Part shown: piece by piece, positions 35,735-43,091 of the stretch
How the letters are laid out: each line of letters opens with the position of its first letter
How positions within the stretch are numbered: position 1 is the first letter of the stretch
DNA from: Cellulomonas sp. IC4_254
GTDB taxonomy: Bacteria > Actinomycetota > Actinomycetes > Actinomycetales > Cellulomonadaceae
Reading direction: 5' to 3'
DNA length: 43,091 nucleotides
NCBI RefSeq assembly: GCF_011603975.1
Contig: NZ_JAANNB010000008.1
Location: 1-43,091, forward strand
Program-made: the position numbers and the translations under genes
The notes under the pieces: model-generated
Told to the model about the DNA's origin: nothing
The model's input: only the letters and a program-made list of their open reading frames with translations
Database searches by the model: none

Positions 35735-37134
35735 TAGGCGTCCTTCGCTGTCGTCGTCTGCGCGTCCGGTGCGGTTGCGCCGGACTGTGCTCGCCAGATC
35801 ATCCCACCCTCGGTGGCCGCCCGGGTGTACTCGCTCGTACCCACCGGCACCAGCGAGCCCGGGTCACCCGTCAGGCGGTCGGCCAGCGCGGCGCCGAGGA
35901 GGGCCACGACCAGCACGGCGAGGACGAGGAGCGGCCAGCGGACGTGGAACCGCCCGTCACCGGCCCCGCGCTGCACGCGGGCGTGCGCCCGGGTGGTCGG
36001 GCTGCTGTGCGCGCCGCCCCGGCCGGCGGTCGCGCGGTAGGTCGGTGCGGGTGCCCCCGTGCCGCTGGTCGGCCGGCCGGTGCGCGGGTCGAACGACGGC
36101 GGGGCGCCGGTCGCGGTCGCCGCGGGGGAGGCGGCGGACGCCGCGGACCCGCGGACGCGCATCGCGCCCGCCTCGCTGGGCCGGGAGCCGGACGTCCGCG
36201 ACGCGCGGGAGTCGCCGGCCGCCGCCGTGTCCCGCGCGGCGGCCCGGGTGCCCGAGGCACCGCTCGACGCCCCGCGCCCGGGCACGATCGACACCGGCGG
36301 GCTGCCGCCGGCGGGGGTGTGCGGGACCAGGGCGTCGAACAGGTCGGCGAGCTCCTCGGCGGTCCGCGGCCGGTCGGCCGGGTCCTTCGCGAGCAGCCGC
36401 ATGACGAGCCGCGCGATCTGCCGGTCGACCGACGGCGGCAGCGGCGGGACGGGCGTGTTGACGTGCGCGACCGCGATGTCGACGGCGGTCGGCCCGGTGA
36501 ACGGCCGGTGCCCGACCAGCGCCTCGTACGCGACGATGCCGAGCGCGTACATGTCGGAGGCCGCCGTGGCGGGACCGCCGACGGCCTGCTCGGGCGACAG
36601 GTACTGCGCGGTGCCCATCACCATGCCGGTGGCGGTCATCGGGACCTGGTTGCTGGACAGCGAGACGCCGAAGTCGGTGATCTTCACCTTGCCCGTGGGC
36701 GTGATGAGGATGTTGCCGGGCTTCACGTCCCGGTGCACCACCCCGGCCTCGTGGGCGGCGTGCAGGGCTCGGGCGGTCTGCGCCAGGATCGGCAGCAGCC
36801 GGCGCGGGGGGAGCACGGGCTCGCGCTCGAGCAGGTCGCTCATGGGCTCGCCGACGATGAGCTCCATCGCGAGGAACGCGGACCCGTCCTGCTCGCCGTA
36901 GTCGAACAGGGCCGCGATCCCGGCGTGCGACAGGCTGCCGGCGTTTCGGGCCTCGGTGCGGAACCGCTCGAGGAACCCGGTGTCGCCGGCGTACTCCTCG
37001 CGGAGCACCTTGATGGCGATGTCGCGGGCCAGGGACTCGTCGTGCGCGGCCCAGACCTCGCCCATGCCGCCGACGGCGATCTGGCGGGTCAGCCGGTAGC
37101 GCCCGCCCAGCACGACGCCCGGTGCCGGCCTCAC
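35734..37134 (-). CDS. pknA: Serine/threonine protein kinase PknA
   Basis: A 466-aa kinase. ATP loop IAVGGMGEVW (first Gly replaced by Ala, as in many PknA), Lys 42, HRD 134-136, KITDFGVS and GTAQYLSPEQ in the activation segment. A long Ser/Ala/Arg-rich linker leads to one membrane helix (about 398-420, WPLLVLAVLVVALLGAAL) and a short external tail without PASTA domains. GTG 37134 overlaps the pbpA stop as GTGA, fixing the start. It partners with PknB in control of division and peptidoglycan synthesis. Confidence 0.95.
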   Translation of the reverse strand: MRPAPGVVLGGRYRLTRQIAVGGMGEVWAAHDESLARDIAIKVLREEYAGDTGFLERFRTEARNAGSLSHAGIAALFDYGEQDGSAFLAMELIVGEPMSDLLEREPVLPPRRLLPILAQTARALHAAHEAGVVHRDVKPGNILITPTGKVKITDFGVSLSSNQVPMTATGMVMGTAQYLSPEQAVGGPATAASDMYALGIVAYEALVGHRPFTGPTAVDIAVAHVNTPVPPLPPSVDRQIARLVMRLLAKDPADRPRTAEELADLFDALVPHTPAGGSPPVSIVPGRGASSGASGTRAAARDTAAAGDSRASRTSGSRPSEAGAMRVRGSAASAASPAATATGAPPSFDPRTGRPTSGTGAPAPTYRATAGRGGAHSSPTTRAHARVQRGAGDGRFHVRWPLLVLAVLVVALLGAALADRLTGDPGSLVPVGTSEYTRAATEGGMIWRAQSGATAPDAQTTTAKDA

Positions 37135-38588
37135 TGGTTGATCACCGCCTCCATGACGGCCTTGGCGATCGGCGCGGCGACCCGGCCGCCGGTGGCCTCG
37201 GAGCCGACGGACCCGCCGTGCTCGACGATGACCGCGACCGCGACCTGCGGGTCGTCGGCGGGCGCGAAACCGGTGAACCAGGCGTGCGGCGCGTCGCCCT
37301 CGACGCCGGTCTGCGCGGTGCCGGTCTTGCCGGCGACGGTCACGCCGGGGATCTGCGCGGACGTGCCGGAGCCGGACTGCACGACGCCGACCATCATGTC
37401 GGTGAGCTGCTGCGCCGTCGCGGCCGAGACCGACTGGGACAGCTCGGTGGGGTCCGCCTCGCTGACGACGTCGAGGTTCGCGGTCCGGACCGTCTGCACC
37501 AGGTACGGCGTCATCAGCGTGCCGCCGTTCGCGATCGCGGACGCGACCATCGCCATCTGGATCGGCGTGGCGCGCACGGACTCCTGGCCGATCGCCGACA
37601 GCGCGGTCTGCGCCTCGTTCGGGTCCTCCGGGTACCGCGAGGCGGCGACCCGCATGGGCACGGTGAGGTCGGTCTGGTCGAAGCCGAACTTCTCGGCCTG
37701 CTCGCGGATCGCGTCGTCGCCCAGGTCCACGCCGAGCGACGCGAACGCCGTGTTGCAGGAGATCCGCAGCGCGTCGGCCAGCGTGGTCTGCTGGTTCGCC
37801 CCGCAGGACTCGCCGCCGAAGTTCGGCAGCGTCGTCCGGGTGCCGGGCAGCGTGTAAAGGTCGGGCGCGGACAGCACGGACTCCGGGGTGTACGAGCCGG
37901 ACTCGAGCGCGGCCGCGGCGGTGACCAGCTTGAACGTCGACCCGGGCGGGTAGTTCTCGCTGGTCGTCTTGTTGATGAGCGGGTCGCCGTCGGCCGCCAG
38001 CAGCTGCTGGTACGCCGCGTTCGCCGCCGTCGTGTCGTGGGTGGCCAGCGCGTTCGGGTCGAAGCCGGGCGTCGACACCATCGCGAGGATCTTGCCGGTC
38101 GACGGCTCGACCGCCACGACCGCGCCCCGCTGGTCGCCGAGCGCGTCGAGGGCCGCCTGCTGCGCCGCCGGGTCGATGGTGAGCTCGATGGACGAGCCCT
38201 GGGGCTGCGCACCGGTGATGAGGTCCTGGATGCGCGTCCAGAACAGCGAGTCCGCCTGGCCGGTGAGCACGTCGTTCATCGACCGCTCCAGCTGCGAGCC
38301 GCCGTTGACGACCGAGTAGAACCCGGTGACGGTCGAGTAGAGCTCCGGCTGGCTGTACGAGCGCTGGTAGCCGAACGGGTCGTCGACGGCCGTCGACTGC
38401 GCGACCGGCTGACCGGCGACGATGATCGGCCCGCGGGGCTTGCCGTACTCCCGGTAGAGGGTCCGCACGTTGCGCGGGTCGTTGTTCAGCGCGGACGCCT
38501 GCCCGAACTGCACCCAGGTGGTGCCGGCCAGCAGGGCCAGGAACATGACGACGACGACGGTCGCCAGGCGGCGGAGGGCGGTGTTCAC
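37131..38588 (-). CDS. pbpA: Penicillin-binding protein 2, class B transpeptidase PbpA
   Basis: A 485-aa class B PBP. It has a single N-terminal membrane anchor (TVVVVMFLALLAGTTWVQF), a dimerisation/pedestal region starting RNVRTLYREYGKPRGPI, and a transpeptidase domain with the active-site Ser 217 in STFK (217-220), the SCN motif (ISCNTAF) and KTGTAQTG. It cross-links peptidoglycan together with the RodA glycosyltransferase encoded just upstream. GTG 38588 overlaps the rodA stop (GTGA); the stop overlaps pknA. Confidence 0.96.
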   Translation of the reverse strand: MNTALRRLATVVVVMFLALLAGTTWVQFGQASALNNDPRNVRTLYREYGKPRGPIIVAGQPVAQSTAVDDPFGYQRSYSQPELYSTVTGFYSVVNGGSQLERSMNDVLTGQADSLFWTRIQDLITGAQPQGSSIELTIDPAAQQAALDALGDQRGAVVAVEPSTGKILAMVSTPGFDPNALATHDTTAANAAYQQLLAADGDPLINKTTSENYPPGSTFKLVTAAAALESGSYTPESVLSAPDLYTLPGTRTTLPNFGGESCGANQQTTLADALRISCNTAFASLGVDLGDDAIREQAEKFGFDQTDLTVPMRVAASRYPEDPNEAQTALSAIGQESVRATPIQMAMVASAIANGGTLMTPYLVQTVRTANLDVVSEADPTELSQSVSAATAQQLTDMMVGVVQSGSGTSAQIPGVTVAGKTGTAQTGVEGDAPHAWFTGFAPADDPQVAVAVIVEHGGSVGSEATGGRVAAPIAKAVMEAVINQ

Positions 38589-40060
38589 GCGCGACCACCT
38601 CCGGATGTGCGGCGCAGCTGCTCGGTGGGCTGGTCGTCGCCGGCGACGGCGACGGGGTTCCGGGCTTCCTCGTCGAGCGGCAGGCCGCCGGCCGGGGTGG
38701 ACAGCAGCTCGCCGCCCGGCTCGGGTGCGGGGCGGCGCGCGTCGTCGGAGATCCGCAGCAGCAGGGCCGCGACGATCCAGTTCGCGAGCAGCGACGACCC
38801 CCCGTACGCCAGGAACGGCGTGGTCAGGCCGGTGAGCGGGATGATCCGGGTGATGCCGCCGACCACGACGAAGCACTGGAACGCGATGACGAACGCGAGG
38901 CCGGCCGCGAGCAGCTTGCCGAAGCCGTCCCGGACGCCGATCGCCGTGCGCAGGCCGCGCTGGCACAGCACCAGGTAGACCGTGAGGATCGCCATGAGGC
39001 CGGTCAGGCCGAGCTCCTCGCCGAGCGACGCGATGATGAAGTCCGACTCGGCGAACGGCACCAGGTCGGGCCGGCCCTGGCCCCAGCCGGTGCCGAACAG
39101 CCCGCCGCTGGCCAGGCCGAACAGCCCGCGCACGAGCTGGCCGGAGCCGCCGGGGGACCGCTCGAAGACGTCCTGGTCGAGCGCGTGCTGCCAGATGTGG
39201 AACCGGGCGGCGACGTGCCCGAACGTGGCGGTCGCGACAGCGACGCCGCCGGCGAACATGATCAGGCCGATGACGATCCAGGACAGCCGCTCGGTCGCGA
39301 CGTAGAGCATCGCGACGAACAGGCCGAACAGGAGCAGCGACGTGCCGAGGTCGCTCTGCAGCACCAGGACCGCGATCGACGCCGCCCAGACGACGACGAT
39401 CGGGCCGAGGTCGCGCAGGCGGGGCAGCTGCAGGCCGAGCACCTTGGGCCCGGCCAGCGCCAGCGTGTCGCGGTGCGTGACCAGGTAGCCGGCGAAGAAC
39501 ACGGCGAGCGCGATCTTGGCGAGCTCGGCCGGCTGCAGGGAGAACCCGAGGGCGCGGATCCAGATGCGCGCGCCGTTGATGGTGACCCCGAGGCCCGGGA
39601 CCAGCGGCAGCAGGATCAGCGCGAGGCCGACGACCATCGCCGTGTAGGTGTAGCGGCGCAGGGTGCGGTGGTCGCGCAGCACGACCAGCACGACGCACGC
39701 GAGGACGACCGAGATCGCCGACCACGCCAGCTGCCGGCCGGCGAACATGTCCGTGCCGCCGCGGGCCTCGCGGGCCAGGTCGATCCGGTAGATCATCGCC
39801 AGCCCGATGCCGTTGAGCGCGATCACCGACGGCAGGATCACCGGGTCCGCGTACGGCGCGCGCCAGCGCAGCACGACGTGCACGACCAGCGCCAGGCCGG
39901 CGAGGCCGGCGCCGTAGCCGAGCACGTCGGCCGGCAGCTCGTCGGTCGCGCCGAGCCCGACCAGCGCGTACGCCGCGATCGCGATCGCCAGGGCCAGGAC
40001 CAGCAGGGCCAGCTCGGTGCCGCGGCCGGCGCGCACGCGGTGCGCCTCCACCGTCGCCAT
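38585..40060 (-). CDS. rodA: SEDS glycosyltransferase RodA/FtsW family
   Basis: A 491-aa polytopic protein with about 11-12 membrane helices. SEDS motifs: GARIWIRALGFSLQPAELAK, LQSDLGTSLLLF (the catalytic-region Asp), SDFIIASLGEELGLTG and TTPFLAYGGSSLLANW. It polymerises glycan from lipid II with PbpA. The C-terminal 60 residues are cytoplasmic and acidic/Pro-rich. ATG 40060 shares one base with the phosphatase stop (TGATG). Confidence 0.96.
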   Translation of the reverse strand: MATVEAHRVRAGRGTELALLVLALAIAIAAYALVGLGATDELPADVLGYGAGLAGLALVVHVVLRWRAPYADPVILPSVIALNGIGLAMIYRIDLAREARGGTDMFAGRQLAWSAISVVLACVVLVVLRDHRTLRRYTYTAMVVGLALILLPLVPGLGVTINGARIWIRALGFSLQPAELAKIALAVFFAGYLVTHRDTLALAGPKVLGLQLPRLRDLGPIVVVWAASIAVLVLQSDLGTSLLLFGLFVAMLYVATERLSWIVIGLIMFAGGVAVATATFGHVAARFHIWQHALDQDVFERSPGGSGQLVRGLFGLASGGLFGTGWGQGRPDLVPFAESDFIIASLGEELGLTGLMAILTVYLVLCQRGLRTAIGVRDGFGKLLAAGLAFVIAFQCFVVVGGITRIIPLTGLTTPFLAYGGSSLLANWIVAALLLRISDDARRPAPEPGGELLSTPAGGLPLDEEARNPVAVAGDDQPTEQLRRTSGGGRA

Positions 40061-41391
40061 CAGGGGCCCGCCGGCGGGGCGGTGGCACCGGTCGTGGCGG
40101 CCGGGGCCGCGGGCGTCGTCGGGGTCGGCGTCGGCGTGGGCTCCGGCTCGGCGTCCTCGGCCAGGGACTCCACCCGCTCCCGGGCGTCGGCGAGCGTCGC
40201 GGTGTGGATGGTCTGCTGGAGGCGCTCGCGCACGAAGGCCGGCAGGTCGTCGACGACGACGTCGCTGGTCTCGACGACCTCCGACAGCGACACCGGCCCG
40301 ACCGACTGCGGGATGCCGCGGTAGATCGCGACGACCTCGCCGTCCACGCCCACGTAGTACTGGGTCTGCGTCCACCGGTAGAACCCGAACGCCGCCCCGG
40401 CGACCACGACGACCGCGAGCAGGCTCAGCAGGATCCGGCGCACCCGCCGCCGGCGGCGCGTGCGGCGCTCGTCGGCGTCGTCCTCCTCGTCGTCGTCGGC
40501 GTCCACCACCGCGACGCCGCCGCCGGGGGTGCTGGCCTGGCGGGACAGCTCGGCGGCGCGGGCGGCGGGGCCGTCCTGCGCGGCCGTCGGGCGGTTGCGG
40601 GACACGGCCGCGGAGCCGACGACCACGGCGTTCGTGGTCGGCCCGGCGCCGTCGCGGACGTCGTTCAGCTCCAGCACGTCGGCGACGACCACGGTGACGT
40701 TGTCCCCACCGCCGGCGCGCAGCGCCAGCTGGACCAGCCGCTCCGCGCAGGTGTCGACGTCGGGCAGCTCGTACAGGGTGCGCGCGATCGTCTCGCCGCT
40801 CACGAAGCCGGACAGGCCGTCGGAGCACAGCAGCCAGCGGTCGCCGGCGCGCGCCTCGCGGACGGACAGGTCGGGCGCGATGTCGACGTCGAAGTCGCCC
40901 AGCACCCGCATGACGACCGAGCGCTGCGGGTGCGTCTCGGCCTCCTCCGGTGTGATCTTGCCGGTGTTGACGAGGTGCTGGACGAACGTGTGGTCGGTCG
41001 TGACCTGCGTCAGCACGCCGTCGCGGAGCAGGTAGCCGCGCGAGTCGCCGAGGTGCACCATCGCGAGCTTGTTGCCGGCCCGCAGGATCGCGGTGACCGT
41101 CGTGCCCATCCCGGCGAGCTCCGGGTTCGACTCCGAGCGGCTGATGATCTCCTCGCGGGCCTCCTCGAGCGCGCGCTCGAGCTCGTCGAGCGCGTCGTCG
41201 GGGCCGTGCGACTCGCCGTCCAGCGGGGCGAGGGCCGCGATCGCCACGGACGACGCCACGTCACCGCCGGCGTGCCCGCCCATGCCGTCGGCGACGACCA
41301 GCAGGTGCGGACCGGCGTACGCGGAGTCCTGGTTGTTCGACCGGACCAGCCCCACGTCGGACCGGGCGGCGTAGCGCAGCGCGATGCCCAC
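40060..41391 (-). CDS. pstP: PP2C-type serine/threonine phosphatase PstP
   Basis: A 443-aa membrane-anchored Mn-dependent phosphatase that reverses PknA/PknB. Conserved motifs: SDVGLVRSNNQDS, ADGMGGHAGGD with metal Asp 35, GDSRGYLLRDG, LLCSDGLSGFV and GGGDNVTVVV. A basic segment (RRTRRRRRVRR) precedes one membrane helix (about 318-338), and an external domain ends in a Thr/Pro repeat tail. GTG 41391 lies 8 bp after the fhaB stop, with GGGGTAGCGGGG upstream; an earlier start would overlap fhaB. Confidence 0.95.
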   Translation of the reverse strand: MGIALRYAARSDVGLVRSNNQDSAYAGPHLLVVADGMGGHAGGDVASSVAIAALAPLDGESHGPDDALDELERALEEAREEIISRSESNPELAGMGTTVTAILRAGNKLAMVHLGDSRGYLLRDGVLTQVTTDHTFVQHLVNTGKITPEEAETHPQRSVVMRVLGDFDVDIAPDLSVREARAGDRWLLCSDGLSGFVSGETIARTLYELPDVDTCAERLVQLALRAGGGDNVTVVVADVLELNDVRDGAGPTTNAVVVGSAAVSRNRPTAAQDGPAARAAELSRQASTPGGGVAVVDADDDEEDDADERRTRRRRRVRRILLSLLAVVVVAGAAFGFYRWTQTQYYVGVDGEVVAIYRGIPQSVGPVSLSEVVETSDVVVDDLPAFVRERLQQTIHTATLADARERVESLAEDAEPEPTPTPTPTTPAAPAATTGATAPPAGP

Positions 41392-41399
41392 GATCCCCG

Positions 41400-41900
41400 C
41401 TACCCCTGCAGCTCGAGGACGCTCTGGCCGATGCGGATCTGCGCACCGGGGCGGACGGGGACCGCAGCCGTCACCTTCTGGTCGTCCAGGAAGGTGCCGT
41501 TCGTGGAGCCCATGTCCTCGACCAGCCACTGGCCGCCCTCGGGGTACACCCGGGCGTGGCGGGAGGACGAGTAGTCGTCGTCGAGCACCAGGGTGCACGA
41601 GGGTGCGCGGCCGATCAGCACGGCCGACGACCCGAGCGGCAGCGTCGTGCCGCGCAGCGGGCCCTCGGTGACGACCAGGCGGGTCGGGCCGCTGCGGCGA
41701 CCACGGCCCCGGTCGGGGGTCGGCGCAGCGGCGGCGGCGCCGGCGGGCGGCGCAGGGTTCCCGGCGGCGCGCGGGCGGCGGCGGCTCGTGATCCGGGTCC
41801 CGTACAGGTCCCGGCGCAGCACGCCGATCGCGGACAGCACGAAGGCCCACAGGAGCACGAGGTACCCCAGGCGGAGCAGGGTGACCGTCAGCTCACTCAT
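41400..41900 (-). CDS. fhaB: FHA domain protein FhaB (FipA)
   Basis: A 166-aa protein with one N-terminal membrane helix (about 6-27, TLLRLGYLVLLWAFVLSAIG), an Arg/Ala/Pro linker and a C-terminal FHA domain: IGRAPSCTLVLDDDYSSSRHA and MGSTNGTFLDD carry the phosphothreonine-binding Arg, Ser and Asn. In mycobacteria the counterpart binds phosphorylated division proteins. ATG 41900; fhaA ends 21 bp upstream. Confidence 0.95.
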   Translation of the reverse strand: MSELTVTLLRLGYLVLLWAFVLSAIGVLRRDLYGTRITSRRRPRAAGNPAPPAGAAAAAPTPDRGRGRRSGPTRLVVTEGPLRGTTLPLGSSAVLIGRAPSCTLVLDDDYSSSRHARVYPEGGQWLVEDMGSTNGTFLDDQKVTAAVPVRPGAQIRIGQSVLELQG

Positions 41901-41921
41901 GCGTGCCTTGCGTGCCGTGGC

Positions 41922-42635
41922 TCACTCGTCCTGGTCCTGTCCGTCGCCGTCGCCCGTCCAGAACATGATGCGGGTCCGGCCGATGGTGAGCGTGTTCCCG
42001 TCCAGGAGTGTCGCGGCCGGGACCTGGTGGCCCTCGACGAACAACCCGTTCGTGGAGCCCAGGTCCGAGGCCACGACGCCCTGCGGGGAGACCCGGATCT
42101 CGAGGTGCCGGCGGGACACGCCCGGGTCGTCCACGACGATGTCGGCCTCCGAGCCGCGGCCGATGACCGTCACCGGGCCGGTCAGCAGGTACCGCTGGCC
42201 GTCGATGTCGATGAGCGGGTGCCGGGGGCTCGGGGCGGCGGTCGTCGCCGGGGCGGCCGCGCCGCGCACCGTCGCCGACTTCACCCGGAACCGGCCCGTC
42301 TCGAGGTCCTCGTACTCGTGGAACGCCACCGTCACGGGGCCGACGAACGCGTACCGCTGACCCGTCGCGTGCTCCGTGACGTTCGCGGCCAGCTCGTCGG
42401 CGAGCGCCTCGGCGCCCCACGCCTCGACCTGGTCGTAGTCCGAGGGCGACAGCTCCAACGTGAACTCGTTCGGCACGACCGTCCGGTCGCGGCCGACGAC
42501 GGCCGCCCGGTCGTCGACCTCGCGACGCAGCGCGCTCGCCAGCTCGACGGGCTTCACCTCGCTGCGGAAGGCCTTGGCGAACGCGGTGTTCACCACGCGC
42601 TCCACACCGTGCTCGAACCGGTCCAGGATGCCCAC
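41922..42635 (-). CDS. fhaA: DUF3662 and FHA domain protein FhaA
   Basis: A 237-aa protein. The N-terminal DUF3662 domain (1-120, MGILDRFEHGVERVVNTAFA and SEVKPVELASALRREVDD) and the C-terminal FHA domain (about 150-230, IGRGSEADIVVDDPGVSRRH, LGSTNGLFVEG) define FhaA, which in mycobacteria binds the phosphorylated pseudokinase partner of MurJ; a piece of a candidate for that partner is at 2-757 here. GTG 42635 has GAGGAGGTGG directly upstream. First gene of the kinase operon. Confidence 0.96.
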   Translation of the reverse strand: MGILDRFEHGVERVVNTAFAKAFRSEVKPVELASALRREVDDRAAVVGRDRTVVPNEFTLELSPSDYDQVEAWGAEALADELAANVTEHATGQRYAFVGPVTVAFHEYEDLETGRFRVKSATVRGAAAPATTAAPSPRHPLIDIDGQRYLLTGPVTVIGRGSEADIVVDDPGVSRRHLEIRVSPQGVVASDLGSTNGLFVEGHQVPAATLLDGNTLTIGRTRIMFWTGDGDGQDQDE

Positions 42636-42893
42636 GCCCACCACCTCCTCACCGCACGCGCGAAACGGTCGGGCGCGAACCTGCACCCGACACACTGCGT
42701 CGATGGTAGCCGCGGAGCAGGTCCGGAGGCTCTCCCTGTGGACGACGGGTGTGGCGTGGCCTCGGTGGAGACGTTGCGACCGGGTGTGCACGGGGCGTGG
42801 AGGAGCGCATCTGACGGGGGTCCGGCGGGTCGCGGCGTGGGCCGCGAGGAGGTGGTCAGGAGCGACCTCGGAATCGTGTTAATCTTCTGCGGC
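42636..42893. promoter_or_regulatory. Divergent fhaA / tRNA-Leu promoter region
   Basis: On the minus strand TACCAT (42703-42708) is a possible fhaA -10. On the plus strand TAATCT (42880-42885), 8 bp before the tRNA, is a possible -10 for tRNA-Leu or part of its leader. A DnaA-box-like TGTGGACGA is at 42737. No -35 is convincing and no gene is seen. Confidence 0.4.
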
Positions 42894-42976
42894 GCGCGAG
42901 TGGCGGAACGGCAGACGCGCTGGCTTCAGGTGCCAGTGTCCGAAAGGGCGTGGGGGTTCAAATCCCCCCTCGCGCA
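42894..42976 (+). tRNA. tRNA-Leu (CAG)
   Basis: An 83-nt class II tRNA. Acceptor GCGCGAG (42894-42900) pairs with CTCGCGC (42969-42975), discriminator A; anticodon loop TTCAGGT with CAG at 42927-42929; a variable arm around TGTCCGAAAGGGCG; T-loop TTCAAAT. CCA is not encoded. Confidence 0.97.
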
Positions 42977-43016
42977 CACAGGCTTGTTCGTCTAGAACAG
43001 GCAGAGCAGTTCGGGT

Positions 43017-43049
43017 AGCCCCCGGTCGGAGAGTCTCCGGCCGGGGGTT
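43017..43049 (+). terminator. Intrinsic terminator after tRNA-Leu
   Basis: AGCCCCCGGTCGGAGA (43017-43032) pairs with TCTCCGGCCGGGGGTT (43034-43049) with two G-U pairs, then a T-rich stretch CTTCGTTT. Confidence 0.85.
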
Positions 43050-43091
43050 CTTCGTTTGTGGGTCTGACCTGCGGTTTCGCTAGCACGCTGG

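Noticed and set aside
35734-38598. Apparent 954-residue fusion ending in PknA
   Set aside because: The upstream half is an out-of-frame reading of pbpA; the GTGA overlap at 37131-37134 marks the pknA start.
37131-40088. Apparent RodA-region/PbpA fusion frame
   Set aside because: The part above 38588 is Arg/Pro-rich and out of frame with rodA; pbpA starts at GTG 38588.

Overview
The window is very GC-rich and carries the chromosomal replication-origin neighbourhood of an actinobacterium. Gene content and order point to Micrococcales; a Cellulomonas-like genus is my best guess from recall, not from a search. Evidence for the phylum: many GTG starts, stop/start overlaps, CrgA, a DLW-39 micropeptide, a class E sortase, and the pknA/pknB/pstP/fhaA/fhaB cell-wall kinase cluster next to dnaA-gyrA. 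I see no phage, insertion sequence or CRISPR array.

Layout. 1-4826 (+): the 3' end of a membrane-anchored MurJ-partner-like protein, thioredoxin reductase, a thioredoxin with an unusual CVPC site, a PLP aminotransferase and a D-Ala-D-Ala-ligase-type ATP-grasp enzyme, closed by a strong hairpin. 4950-7935 (-): rsmG-parA-parB, each stop overlapping the next start. 7936-10152: about 2.2 kb with no convincing gene, holding five of six parS-like sites (the sixth is in the 3' end of rsmG) and several small tandem repeats. 10216-12952 (-): rpmH-rnpA-yidD-yidC-jag. 13405-19758 (+): dnaA, the oriC spacer with its DnaA boxes, dnaN, gnd, recF, dciA (DUF721). 19983-25458 (+): gyrB, gyrA, DUF3566 membrane protein. 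25529-25892: tRNA-Ile, DLW-39 peptide, tRNA-Ala. 26062-29178: two uncharacterised membrane proteins, a cyclophilin and a rhomboid protease. 29205-29234: an inverted DnaA-box pair around a 12-bp palindrome. 29425-32326: crgA (-), then DUF881-sortase E-53 aa membrane peptide-pabA (+). 32331-33635: a solitary AbiEi-like/DUF559-like nuclease gene between two copies of a palindromic repeat cluster. 33734-42635 (-): fhaA-fhaB-PP2C-rodA-pbpA-pknA-pknB. 42894-42976: tRNA-Leu(CAG) with a terminator.

How the parts fit. DnaA/DnaN/RecF/DciA/gyrase initiate and support replication. ParAB with the parS cluster would segregate the origin region. RnpA/RpmH/YidC/YidD/Jag handle tRNA maturation, translation and membrane insertion. 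The kinase-phosphatase-FHA operon with RodA/PbpA and CrgA controls wall synthesis and division.

Most of this is the standard actinobacterial origin region. The parts that look unusual are the parS-rich non-coding spacer between rsmG and jag, the repeat-flanked nuclease gene between pabA and pknB, the dyad of DnaA boxes before crgA, and the repeat-rich Ala/Lys membrane protein at 26695-27627. All identifications come from reading motifs and gene order. No database search was run.
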